From NCBI GenBank assembly GCA_963798865.1, contig CAWCVZ010000038.1, forward strand, positions 11,912 through 75,911: 64,000 nucleotides of DNA, given 5' to 3'. The translations under genes and the position numbers were made by a program. Position 1 is the first letter of the stretch. Each line of letters begins with the position of its first letter. Source of the stretch: RBG-16-34-14 sp963798865. GTDB taxonomy: Bacteria; Bacteroidota; Ignavibacteria; Ignavibacteriales; Ignavibacteriaceae. Below are positions 9,781 through 17,648 of this stretch, piece after piece. The notes beneath the pieces are model-generated. The model ran no database searches. It saw only the letters and a list, made by a program, of their open reading frames with translations, and was not told the DNA's origin.

Positions 9781-11235
9781 TTATTTTTTGATCATCTTGT
9801 ATATCAAATTCTTCATTTTTTTCTCTTTAAATTCCGAGATATCAACTTTATCTTTTTCGTTTTCCGCTACTTTTTGTTCAATTTTATTTTCTGTTTCACC
9901 TATTTTAATTTCTGTTAATATGTCAGTTTTTGTTTCTGATTGATCAATATTTTGTTCTAATTTTGTTTCCGGTGAACGTATTTCTTTTCCATTAAGTTTT
10001 TCAGTTTCTTCATTATGATTTTTATTTTCCCCTTGAAATATTCCTTTGGTAAGGATACTGATTTTTAAATTTTCATTGAATTCCTTATCAAGTTTTAAAT
10101 TTAATCTATTGATTTCATCATAATTGAGAGTTTCAATTTCATTAACTAGTCTTAATAAGCTAAGATATGGACCTTCGGGATCATTAATTTCGGCAATAGT
10201 ACTGTTGATTTCCTCTGTAAAATGATTATTATTTTCAGATTGTTGTATGAAATCCAATTTCTTCAATATTTTTTCGCGGATTTGAGCGATAACGTTTTTA
10301 TCTTCAGATTTTACTCCTTCGATATTTAAAATATTATTTAATATCTTTTTAGCTTCTAATAATGCATTAGATTTGTTTTTATTTTTGATGAATTCATCGT
10401 ACAATTTTTGAATCTCATCTACTGAAATATCTCCATCAGATGATATTTTTTCATCCAATTGTGAATCAAATTCTTTGACTTTTTCTTTAATTTCTATAAA
10501 CCTCAGGAATAATATATTTAACTGTTCAAATAATGATTTTAGATCATAATATTTATATTGCACTATAGCTTCTTCGAGTTTTTTTATTTCAGTTAGAGAA
10601 TTATCATATTCAGCTTTTAAGGAAATAGTCTCCTCATTAAGATCTTTTTTAGATTTTTTTTCAAAAATTAATAACTTTTCAATACCTTCATCAAGAATCT
10701 CATAAATGATAGGAAGAATGATGGAAAGATTATCCATTTTTATATTTATCAAACTATAATCAGCTGAGATTAAAGTTGTTAAACAAAATTTGACTTCATC
10801 GATTCCAAAATCTTTTATTATTTCTTGAATGATAGGAATAAAATCTTCTTTACTTAGCTGTAATGTTTCCTTTTTTCTAATCTCAAGGGATACCAGTAGA
10901 GCTTTTAAAATATCCTGTTTAGATAGACTATTAATACATATTCTCCAAATAAACGCTATTTTTGTTTGAATATTCTGAAATTCATTTAGACATATAGTTA
11001 AATATTTTTTAGGAGGAAGAGCAGGCAAGGATTCGACTGAGAGGTGTGTTTTCTTTGATAAATATTCAAAAAAAACAATACTCATTGTCTTATTTTTTGT
11101 ATCAGAAACAAATTCCTTGTACATCTTTTTTCTTGTTATTTCTTCAAAATCATTCCATATTTTTATTAACCAATCTCCAACCTTATTCTTGTCCCAATTA
11201 TTCTCATTAATTTCATTTTTAACTGAAGTTGACAT
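9781..11235 (-). CDS. Coiled-coil protein, first gene of STAND operon
   Basis: 484 residues, ATG at 11235. It is mostly charged and helical, with several predicted coiled coils (residues ~200-380) and a lysine/glutamate-rich C-terminal tail of low complexity. No enzymatic motif is seen. Its 3' end overlaps the open frame of the NTPase gene by about 45 bases. The overlap contains a run of seven A (T on the plus strand at 9816-9822), so one protein of ~1990 residues made by slippage, or a gene split by an indel, are both possible. In the operon it could scaffold or hold the NTPase inactive. No family recognised. Confidence 0.75.
   Translation of the reverse strand: MSTSVKNEINENNWDKNKVGDWLIKIWNDFEEITRKKMYKEFVSDTKNKTMSIVFFEYLSKKTHLSVESLPALPPKKYLTICLNEFQNIQTKIAFIWRICINSLSKQDILKALLVSLEIRKKETLQLSKEDFIPIIQEIIKDFGIDEVKFCLTTLISADYSLINIKMDNLSIILPIIYEILDEGIEKLLIFEKKSKKDLNEETISLKAEYDNSLTEIKKLEEAIVQYKYYDLKSLFEQLNILFLRFIEIKEKVKEFDSQLDEKISSDGDISVDEIQKLYDEFIKNKNKSNALLEAKKILNNILNIEGVKSEDKNVIAQIREKILKKLDFIQQSENNNHFTEEINSTIAEINDPEGPYLSLLRLVNEIETLNYDEINRLNLKLDKEFNENLKISILTKGIFQGENKNHNEETEKLNGKEIRSPETKLEQNIDQSETKTDILTEIKIGETENKIEQKVAENEKDKVDISEFKEKKMKNLIYKMIKK
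9816..9822 (-). other. Homopolymer slippage site joining coiled-coil and NTPase frames
   Basis: Seven T on the plus strand (AAAAAAA in the mRNA). A -1 shift here moves ribosomes from the 484-aa frame straight into the frame of the 1429-aa NTPase. That frame has no ATG, GTG or TTG between its upstream stop (9827-9829) and ATG 9589. Could be programmed or transcriptional slippage, a mutation, or a sequencing indel. Confidence 0.5.
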
Positions 11236-11565
11236 AATTAATCCTAATTTAAATGTTAAAAAATTAAAATTATCTAATAATTAATTTACTCTTAGAAAAT
11301 ATTTCAAATTTGAATTTAAATTATTATTATTTGGTTTTTATGGGGGCGAGAAATAACCTTTGACAGTATTCCCCTAAATCAAATATTATTATAAACACTA
11401 TTTTATAACTTAATTATTTCTAAAACATTTAACAACAACATTCTTAAAAACTATAAAAATAATTGCTGCCAACTAAAATTTTTATTTCTGTCTAAATTTA
11501 GCTAAATGAGGAATTTGTTGAGCTAACAGATTGTTTCAGGGGTAGAATTTAAACCCTAGAATTTT
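11236..11565. other. Intergenic, promoter region of the STAND operon
   Basis: Very AT-rich 330 bp. It should hold the promoter for the minus-strand operon starting at 11235, but I cannot point to a confident -10/-35 pair. No gene seen. Confidence 0.45.
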
Positions 11566-11808
11566 TTATTTATTGGGGGTGATTTTTCTGATTTCGGTTT
11601 CGATCTTGGTGTTGATTTCTATTTTTACCATGTCCAGTTTTTCTAAGAGCTTACCGATATCTACTTTGTACTGCATTTCGGTTTCGATTACTGATAATCT
11701 TTTGTCCAGGGAATTATAGGCGGCTAATATTCCGATTATTAAGGTAATCAGGTAGATGACAAATTTTATTATGTCGATTGAGTATTTTACTTTTTCTTCT
11801 TGACTCAT
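11566..11808 (-). CDS. Small membrane protein with coiled-coil tail
   Basis: 80 residues: a charged N-terminus, one hydrophobic helix (residues ~11-29, FVIYLITLIIGILAA), then a heptad-rich amphipathic tail. Its layout resembles small phage or mobile-element membrane proteins (holin- or Rz-like accessory proteins), but there is no diagnostic motif. It lies on the minus strand just downstream of the DUF6266-like gene, with 128 bp between them, so they may be co-transcribed. Function unknown. Confidence 0.55.
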   Translation of the reverse strand: MSQEEKVKYSIDIIKFVIYLITLIIGILAAYNSLDKRLSVIETEMQYKVDIGKLLEKLDMVKIEINTKIETEIRKITPNK

Positions 11809-11936
11809 TTTAATGGAAAGCTGATTTTTATGATTTATTATGATTTAATGTTTGAGAGTGAGCAAAAAGTATATGAGATTCTTCGCTATCGCTCAGAATG
11901 ACAATGTTACTTTTTGTCACCCTCAAATTGAACTAA

Positions 11937-12620
11937 TTATGATTCGTTGCCATAGGTGGCTGAGTATTTGATTATCTTTGCGTCTGCATCTTTGGTTACT
12001 GCACCTACTAAGAGCACTTTCTTGGTGTATCTTGCCAATTCGCTTTTTGAGAATTGGTCAAGGTTTACAACTGCTTCCAATGTTTGAGCGGGATCGTAAT
12101 CTGCTTCTAAGTAGTTGAACGGCATTATTTTGTAATATGCATCGTTCTCATCAACAGGATCGTAGCCGATCAGTATCATTGAAATTGAAAGGTCCTTATC
12201 AGCAGCTGTGAAGTTTGCCTGTGTATTGAGCGCAGGTAAATCAACAGTGATGGTGTCGGCACCAATTAAAGCAGAGGTGACTCCCAAGTTAAAACCACCA
12301 GGGGTGATTATATTTTGAGCAGTCGGTCTCTGTGTATCCGCATACTGGAAGTTCTTTTGAACTAAAGTATTAAATACAGACATTCCGGACTGTTTTACTT
12401 TGTCCCAAATCTTCTTTAAGTCATCAATGTTATCGATGACTTTTGCAATTTGGGTGCAGACATAGAATTTTTGTCTAACAGCAACAACAGCCGGTGAATT
12501 GGAAACGTTGAAACTGGAAGGACGTGCACCGAGAATGGTTTCTCCGTTTCTTGTCCTTGCAGACAGGTTACCCAATCTACCGCTGAGGTTACCTAGAACC
12601 GAGCCTTTAACGCGAGCCAT
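11937..12620 (-). CDS. DUF6266-like protein
   Basis: 227 residues from ATG 12620; an AGGAGT ribosome-binding site 8-9 nt upstream decides this start over longer in-frame options. The N-terminus, MARVKGSVLGNLSGRLGNL followed by TRNGETILGARP, is characteristic of the DUF6266 proteins common in Bacteroidota, which have a conserved glycine-rich start and unknown function. The remainder is beta-rich with an IGYDPVDENDAYY segment. The neighbourhood is phage-like (nuclease, holin, endolysin on the other strand), so it may be a virion-related or secreted protein. Family call fairly sure, function unknown. Confidence 0.7.
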   Translation of the reverse strand: MARVKGSVLGNLSGRLGNLSARTRNGETILGARPSSFNVSNSPAVVAVRQKFYVCTQIAKVIDNIDDLKKIWDKVKQSGMSVFNTLVQKNFQYADTQRPTAQNIITPGGFNLGVTSALIGADTITVDLPALNTQANFTAADKDLSISMILIGYDPVDENDAYYKIMPFNYLEADYDPAQTLEAVVNLDQFSKSELARYTKKVLLVGAVTKDADAKIIKYSATYGNES

Positions 12621-13064
12621 TATGTTACTCCTTATATATTGTGAATGAATAATTGTAAAAAATGAGCGCTCATTCTGAGTGCAACAATAAGGAATGAATA
12701 ATTTATTGTCACTGTACATTTTTCGCAGAGTCGAAGCCGCAATGAGAATAGTATGTCATTTTGTCAGACTCTTTGAGTTTTAATCAGAGGTTTTGAAGGC
12801 GTGTTAAATAATTTTTAAGACGGAGTTATAACGGAGTTGTAACGGAGTTGTGGCTGAGATTAGCTCATTCAAAATAGTTAGGAAAAGGGTGAGGGAAATG
12901 TATGACAAATATGACATATATTGAAAAATTAAACACGGTAAATTTGATGACTTCTTTTACACTTGCTTTTACTCCTTGAAGGATTACGATTAAGATTAAG
13001 AGCAAGATTAAGAATAAAATAGGTCATCGTATTTACAAGCAGCAAAAAGGAACCTCCCTAATTC
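12621..13064. other. Intergenic with a short tandem repeat
   Basis: 444 bp without a gene. Bases 12819-12855 hold three imperfect copies of ACGGAGTTGTA. The left part carries the ribosome-binding site of the DUF6266-like gene. Nothing else recognised. Confidence 0.5.
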
Positions 13065-13268
13065 TTAAAAGGCTTCCTTTACCAGCTTCATATTGTTTCT
13101 CAGCATTTCAATTTTTTCTTTTTTCATTCTCATCACTATGTCTTCATTCCAGATTTCGTAATTCAATTCGTTTAGTAAAATGTTGACAATTTTTGCCGAG
13201 GGTAAATCCAGGACGTATGATAGTTTCCGGATTTTGTCTGCGTTTTCTTGTGATAAATCTATGTGCAT
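13065..13268 (-). CDS. Small hypothetical protein, possible DNA-binding
   Basis: 67 residues from ATG 13268 (a TTG at 13301 would give 78). The sequence is helical: MHIDLSQENADKIRKLSYVL then a second amphipathic helix and a lysine-rich C-terminus. The pattern resembles ribbon-helix-helix or small helical regulators of mobile elements, but no family is recognised. It is isolated on the minus strand and divergent from the nuclease gene at 13433. Confidence 0.45.
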   Translation of the reverse strand: MHIDLSQENADKIRKLSYVLDLPSAKIVNILLNELNYEIWNEDIVMRMKKEKIEMLRNNMKLVKEAF

Positions 13269-13432
13269 GGCTATTTCTAAAATTTTTAAGAGATGATGCA
13301 AATATAAAAAATAAAATTAATTATACAGCTATGGTTTAAAATCCGTCTGAGAAAGTCCTTCGATTATTTTTCCCTTAGGTTTATTTTTCCAATCATTCTT
13401 TCAGGAATGTATGACAAAAACGAGTAGTTATT

Positions 13433-13999
13433 ATGGGAAAGAAATTATTGGTTATCATTCTTCTTTTGCTTTTTGGCTTCAGCTTGTTAAGAGCGCAATC
13501 CTTCATAATTCCGAAGGAGCATTATTACTACCAAGTAAAGGTGAAAGTTGAGCGGGTTATTGATGGGGATACCTTTGTGTTATCAGACCCTGCAGGTTCA
13601 ACTCATGTTAGGCTGCTTGGGGTTGATACTCCGGAGTTAGTAAAGAAAAGTGTTCCAGAATTGACCGCTTCGCGGGAGGATTCTCTTTTTGCTGATTCTG
13701 CTGCCAGCTTCCTTAAAAATTTAATCGATGGAAAAGTTATTAAGCTGACTTTTGATAGGGATTTATATGATTTCTTTGGGAGGCTGCTGGCTTATGCATG
13801 GGTACTGGATGTCAATGGAAAGGATTCTTTGTTTGTTCAAGCGGAGTTGTTGAAAGCCGGTCTAGCTCGTCAGAATTCCGTTCTGCCGAAGCAAGCTAGA
13901 ATCAGGGACTACCCGGAAGGGATGAAATATTATTACATATTTCAGAACCTTAAGAGAACTGCCAGGAGAAAAAGGTTAGGCATATGGGGGATAAAGTGA
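13433..13999 (+). CDS. Secreted thermonuclease (SNase-like)
   Basis: 188 residues with a signal peptide (MGKKLLVIILLLLFGFSLLR, cleavage near AQS). The mature part is a staphylococcal-nuclease domain. RVIDGDTFVL carries the calcium-binding Asp, VRLLGVDTPE carries the catalytic Arg and Glu, and FGRLLAYAWV carries the second catalytic Arg. It hydrolyses DNA and RNA outside the cytoplasm. Length is normal for a single SNase domain. It opens a run of plus-strand genes that looks phage-derived; degradation of host or competitor DNA fits, but a housekeeping secreted nuclease is also possible. Confidence 0.85.
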   Translation: MGKKLLVIILLLLFGFSLLRAQSFIIPKEHYYYQVKVKVERVIDGDTFVLSDPAGSTHVRLLGVDTPELVKKSVPELTASREDSLFADSAASFLKNLIDGKVIKLTFDRDLYDFFGRLLAYAWVLDVNGKDSLFVQAELLKAGLARQNSVLPKQARIRDYPEGMKYYYIFQNLKRTARRKRLGIWGIK

Positions 14000-14002
14000 T
14001 AG

Positions 14003-14230
14003 ATGATTACCAGGTTGTCTCGGATATTATCAATGAGGAATCAGTTTCATAGGCTTAACCGGAAAGGGCTGATCAATTGTACCCGGCTTAGAAATATTAA
14101 GATTAAGCGTGAGTTTATTATGCTGCGGTCAAGGATGAAGCCGATGGACGCGATTGAGTTTTTATCCAGGAAGTATTTTAAGTCGGAATTGACGGTGCAC
14201 TCGATCATCTATAGAAGAAAGCGAAGGTAA
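14003..14230 (+). CDS. Small basic protein with HTH-like C-terminus
   Basis: 75 residues, very basic. The end (MDAIEFLSRKYFKSELTVHS then IIYRRKRR) looks like the recognition helices of small Mor/Fis-like or phage HTH proteins. The N-terminal part translates poorly. Another frame starting at a GTG inside the nuclease stop region reads VIDDYQVVSDIINEES, which fits this kind of protein better, so a frameshift near 14055 is possible. It follows the nuclease by 3 nt. Confidence 0.45.
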   Translation: MITRLSRILSMRNQFHRLNRKGLINCTRLRNIKIKREFIMLRSRMKPMDAIEFLSRKYFKSELTVHSIIYRRKRR

Positions 14231-14321
14231 ATCAGAAGTCAGAGGACAGAGATCAGAGGTCAGCTCAAAAGTCAAAGGTCAAAAACAGTAAAAATTAAGA
14301 ATTAAAAATTGATAATTAACA

Positions 14322-14865
14322 ATGAAGAAAATGAAATTACTATACCTTGGAAATTTAATCATTATGGTTTTGGGGATTTGTTTTATTGGAATTGGATGCA
14401 GGTTCCATCTCTGAAATTTTGAGTGTAGATAATTCACAAGAGGTTTTGGAAAATAACATGCTTTTAAAGGAAAATGCTGGCTTAAAGTTTTCTTTGGATT
14501 CTCTTTCTGATTCTTTTAACACTTTGTATCGTGTTTATACTAATATTAAAAATAAAAAGTCTGATACGGTTTTTGTTTTTAGCCCGGTTGATTCAATTAG
14601 ATATATTGATTCTATAAGGTATGTTCTTCACGATTCGATTGTCTTTGTTCCGCATGATAGTTTAATAATTCAGTTTAAGGATTCGGTGAATTATAAGGAT
14701 AGTACTCTTTATAATTATAGGGATTCAGTTATTGTTTGGTATGATGAAAGAACTTTTCCTTCGGAAATGATTGACAGGTATTTGAATTTGTTTTTTAAGA
14801 CTGAGAATGTGAGCGATACGGCCGGGCTGAATTTTAATTTTTCCGTTTTTGAGGGTCCAAGTTAA
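14322..14865 (+). pseudogene. Phage-like lipoprotein, frameshifted
   Basis: ATG 14322 gives a lipoprotein signal (MKKMKLLYLGN, hydrophobic core, then FIGIGC as lipobox). This frame stops at 14412. The rest continues in the next frame from about 14395 (SISEILSVDNSQEVLENN). It is a coiled-coil and Asp/Ser-rich protein with DSIRYVLHDSIVFVPHDS and no enzymatic motif. Together they give ~175 residues. A lipoprotein just before a holin-like gene and an endolysin fits an outer-membrane spanin or lysis accessory. Bases 14386-14412 lie in both frames, so an indel is the simplest explanation. Homology not confirmed. Confidence 0.5.
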
Positions 14866-14930
14866 GTTATCTAATAGATTCTGTATATAAGGTTCCAGAT
14901 TCAACATTAGGTTGGAAGATAGAATGGTGG

Positions 14931-15015
14931 AAGGAAGTCAATTGTCATTAGTCATTAAGTCATTGGGTCATTCATAGTCATTCAGTAGTTATTCGCTAGT
15001 AATTCAATTGTCATT
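14931..15015. repeat. Degenerate GTCATT-type tandem repeat
   Basis: Irregular repeats built on AGTCATT/GTCATTAG units. Similar tracts occur at about 15285-15425, 41300-41345, 50475-50515 and 56225-56275. They lie between genes and look like decaying minisatellites typical of this genome. Confidence 0.6.
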
Positions 15016-15084
15016 TGTTGAAAAGGAAGTTTTTGGGGAAGTGTTGCTAAATCATATATCAATTAAAAATGAAGGAAAATAGTT

Positions 15085-15276
15085 ATGGATAATTTGAAAA
15101 ATACAATCACTAATATTGTCGGTATTGTTGTGGGAGCCGGGACTGCTGTTGCTACTGCTCTTGGGCATGTGCCGGCTGATGCTAAGTGGTATGTTTGGAC
15201 GGGTGCTGCTGCGATTGCGATACTGGCATATTTTACAGGGAAAGGTGATGATGGGAAGAAGGTTGAAACGGAATGA
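15085..15276 (+). CDS. Holin-like small membrane protein
   Basis: 63 residues with two hydrophobic helices (IVGIVVGAGTAVATALG and WTGAAAIAILAYFTG), a short turn between (PADAKW) and a charged C-terminus. This is the plan of class II-like phage holins, which form membrane holes to release the endolysin. It is followed ~280 bp later by an endolysin-like gene, supporting the call. An AAGGAA ribosome-binding site precedes the ATG. There is no sequence motif unique to a holin family. Confidence 0.6.
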   Translation: MDNLKNTITNIVGIVVGAGTAVATALGHVPADAKWYVWTGAAAIAILAYFTGKGDDGKKVETE

Positions 15277-15284
15277 TGGAGTTG

Positions 15285-15425
15285 TGGAGTAGTGGAATGA
15301 TGGAGGAATGGATGAATGAAAGTCATTTGTCATTTGCTTCGCTGTCATTTAGTGGTCATTCGCTTCGCTGTCATTCGTAGTCATTGGTCATTAAGTCATT
15401 GGTCAATGGTCATTTGTTGGAATTG
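15285..15425. repeat. GTCATT-type tandem repeat tract
   Basis: Repeats of GTCATT with TTCGCTTCGCTGTCATT variants between the holin-like and endolysin genes; the same TTCGCTGTCATT unit returns near 56245. Confidence 0.6.
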
Positions 15426-15552
15426 ATGAGCGGCCAATTACTAATGTGAATTTCACTTATCTGTATCCCGGGGATGTGCTGCCTTTAATTTCGGTCATTG
15501 GCAGCACATTTTCTTTTTTAAGATTCATTCATAAAATTTAAGGGGTTTAGTA

Positions 15553-16190
15553 ATGCAAAAACCTAAAATTGAAAATATAATTGAAGTTTATAAATTCAGG
15601 GGATATAAAATTTTTAACTCAACTGATTCCAACGGAAATATTATTCCTTTTAATCTTAACATTGGCGGTATAAGGACAAATGATATAACGCCTAATACAT
15701 TTAATGATTTTGAGTTTTGTTTTTACCGGGATGAAAAAGGGGAAGAGCAATTCCATTTATGGGAGATAACTACCGATCCGGGTCTATATTATTTGAGGTT
15801 TCCACTTTATAAAAAAGGGACTGCTATTCTTTCGCCAGGGCAGTATTCAGGCTGCCGGCAAATAGGAATGCATAGGGGGAAGTATAAAGCTCTTGTGCAA
15901 ACCGGGAATGCGGTTAAAGTGTTTAGGGACTTTAACAGAGGATAATAAGTACGATTATGATGAATCGACTGCAGAGTGGGGATATTTTGGAATAAATAAT
16001 CACAGGGGAGGCAAGTATAAGATTATGAATTATATAAATAAGTTTTCTGCGGGATGCCAGGTATTTAAGGACCCGAAAGACTTTGGATGAATTGATGAAA
16101 TTATGTGAAGATTCTTTGAGATATTTTCCTAAGGGAAAGTTTAGTTATGCTTTGATTGAAGAAAATGATTTAGGTGAAATAAAACATTAA
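15553..16190 (+). pseudogene. Phage endolysin-like protein, two frameshifts
   Basis: Three consecutive frames make one protein of ~210 residues. The first (15553-15945) has KIENIIEVYKFRGYKIFN, LNIGGIRTN, ITTDPGLYYL, PGQYSGCRQIGMHRGKY and VKVFRDFNRG. The second (~15940-16090) gives WGYFGINNHRGG and FSAGCQVFKDPKDFG. The third (to 16190) gives DELMKLCEDSL. These segments match a family found beside holins in Bacteroidota phages, with conserved His/Cys motifs (GINIHR, SAGCQVF) of peptidoglycan L,D-peptidase type. Predicted to cut cell-wall peptidoglycan at lysis. Frameshifts near 15943 and 16085 either inactivate it or are sequence errors. The exact enzyme class is not certain. Confidence 0.6.
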
Positions 16191-16539
16191 TATCTCAAAG
16201 AGTGAAAATACGGTTAATTATCCTTTATAATAACAATATTTACTCTTGAAAATATTACTTTTTTTACTTTTTTTAAGATTTTAATTGAAAGTTTAATTAT
16301 TTCGGCCTAATTTGAACTTGTCATAAAAAAAAGTGGGTAAATAATCTTCATTATTCCAATTATACGCATAAAAAATCACTGTTAACCATGAAGTGTGACT
16401 GATGGTGCGAAGCTGTATTAAGTCGAGTAGTGATAGTGAGGTTTGAGTATTGAAAACCTAAAAAGGAATATGCTTTGCTTTATAATTACATAGTTAGCTG
16501 GCTCGTCATCTATACTAAAAATGAAATAAGGAATAAAAT
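16191..16539. other. Intergenic, start of cassette-like region
   Basis: 350 bp between the phage-like genes and a series of single-gene units. No ORF or clear attC is seen. Confidence 0.45.
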
Positions 16540-16836
16540 ATGATACAAGCATACCTTGTTACTTCTGATAAGGTTCTCACTGAAAATGAAACTGAGAAAT
16601 ATCTTTCAATACGAGAAAATAAATTTGGAATATTAAAAGAATATCCTCAATTAAAAATCTTACAAGATGATGGAACATTATTGACAAAAAATGCTGAATT
16701 GGGTGTTGTTGAAAATAAATCTGACGCAAATAACTTAATGAGTGAACTTCAAAATACATTACCAAACCATAATTGGAAAATTGAAATTAAAACCTATCCT
16801 GATGCACAGGAAATTTATTGGTATAAGGGAAAATAA
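16540..16836 (+). CDS. Hypothetical protein
   Basis: 98 residues, soluble, no recognised motif. It starts MIQAYLVTSDK and ends in a beta-like segment (KIEIKTYPDAQEIYWYKGK). It precedes the UDG-like gene by 27 nt with a GGAGG ribosome-binding site between, so the two may be one unit. Function unknown. Confidence 0.55.
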   Translation: MIQAYLVTSDKVLTENETEKYLSIRENKFGILKEYPQLKILQDDGTLLTKNAELGVVENKSDANNLMSELQNTLPNHNWKIEIKTYPDAQEIYWYKGK

Positions 16837-16862
16837 TATTAACAATTTTACGGAGGGAAATT

Positions 16863-17504
16863 ATGGCAAAAAGTATATCATTAGCAAAAATGAAAAATAT
16901 AAATTATAAATCAGAATTATGTGATTTTATCTCAAAGAAATATCACAAAGATTTTTTGCATTTATCATCTATTCCAAAACCATTTATTGGTAATGCAAAT
17001 GCAATTAAAGCGATAGTTCTAGGCGCAGACCCGAGTAATCCCAAAACTAATTTAGAATTTTAAATATGCTTTTGGTCTAGAGAATGAAAATAGTCCATAT
17101 TTCCAAATCATTAAAGAAAATCTAAAATTTAATTGATCTTTAATCTCAATGATTTATATATTCAAAATATAATCCAAAATTATATGATTGATGAAACTGG
17201 ACAAAATAATAACTGGAACAATTTGGCATTTCTATGGATTGGTGAACTTAAACGTGAATTGGATGAAATTTTTAATAGAAAAATTCCGATTATTATTACT
17301 GCTCAAAAAATATTAAAAGCTATATTAAATACTGATAAAATAATTTCTCCTAAAAACATATATTCAAATAAAATAGTTTTTGATTCCTTAACTAACTTTT
17401 TCAACAGAGATATAATTTGCTTGTTTAGGCATCCATCATATCAATTAAAAAGATGGGAAGATTATAAAATTCATTTACAAGCATATTTCAAAAAAATGGT
17501 ATAA
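16863..17504 (+). pseudogene. Uracil-DNA glycosylase-superfamily-like protein, two frameshifts
   Basis: Three frames form one ~210-residue protein: 16863-17063, ~17064-17133 (KYAFGLENENSPYFQ), and 17133-17504. It has AIVLGADPSNPKTN, resembling the GxDP motif I of the UDG superfamily, then LNDLYIQN, PIIITAQKILKAIL and ICLFRHPSYQLKRW, where HP-S/Y resembles motif II. The whole looks like a small alpha/beta DNA-repair-type fold. Shifts fall at TTTTAAA (17060) and in TTTAATTG (17132). Catalytic activity cannot be judged. It could act on modified phage DNA, which is inference from the defence context. Confidence 0.5.
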
Positions 17505-17551
17505 CAAAACAAGTGCTAATGACATACTATAAAGGTGCATACATAATCCAA

Positions 17552-17622
17552 GAGTCAAGTGCGGAAAAACTGTCGGCCAGGATCTTTGTGGAAGATGTCT
17601 GGTAACAGGCATTTCTACCATG
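17552..17622 (+). ncRNA. Group II intron domain V-VI-like element (copy A)
   Basis: A ~70-nt structured sequence. A first hairpin is closed by a GAAAAA-type loop (GTGCGGAAAAACTG) and a second contains GATGTCTGGTAACAGGCAT ending in TCTACC. It is homologous to copies at 19390, 20650 and 22056. It matches the layout of domains V and VI at the 3' end of group II introns. It lies ~27 nt before the reverse transcriptase start. Domains I-IV are absent. Confidence 0.5.
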
Positions 17623-17648
17623 ATGCTGCTTAGGTAGATTTAAAAGAA

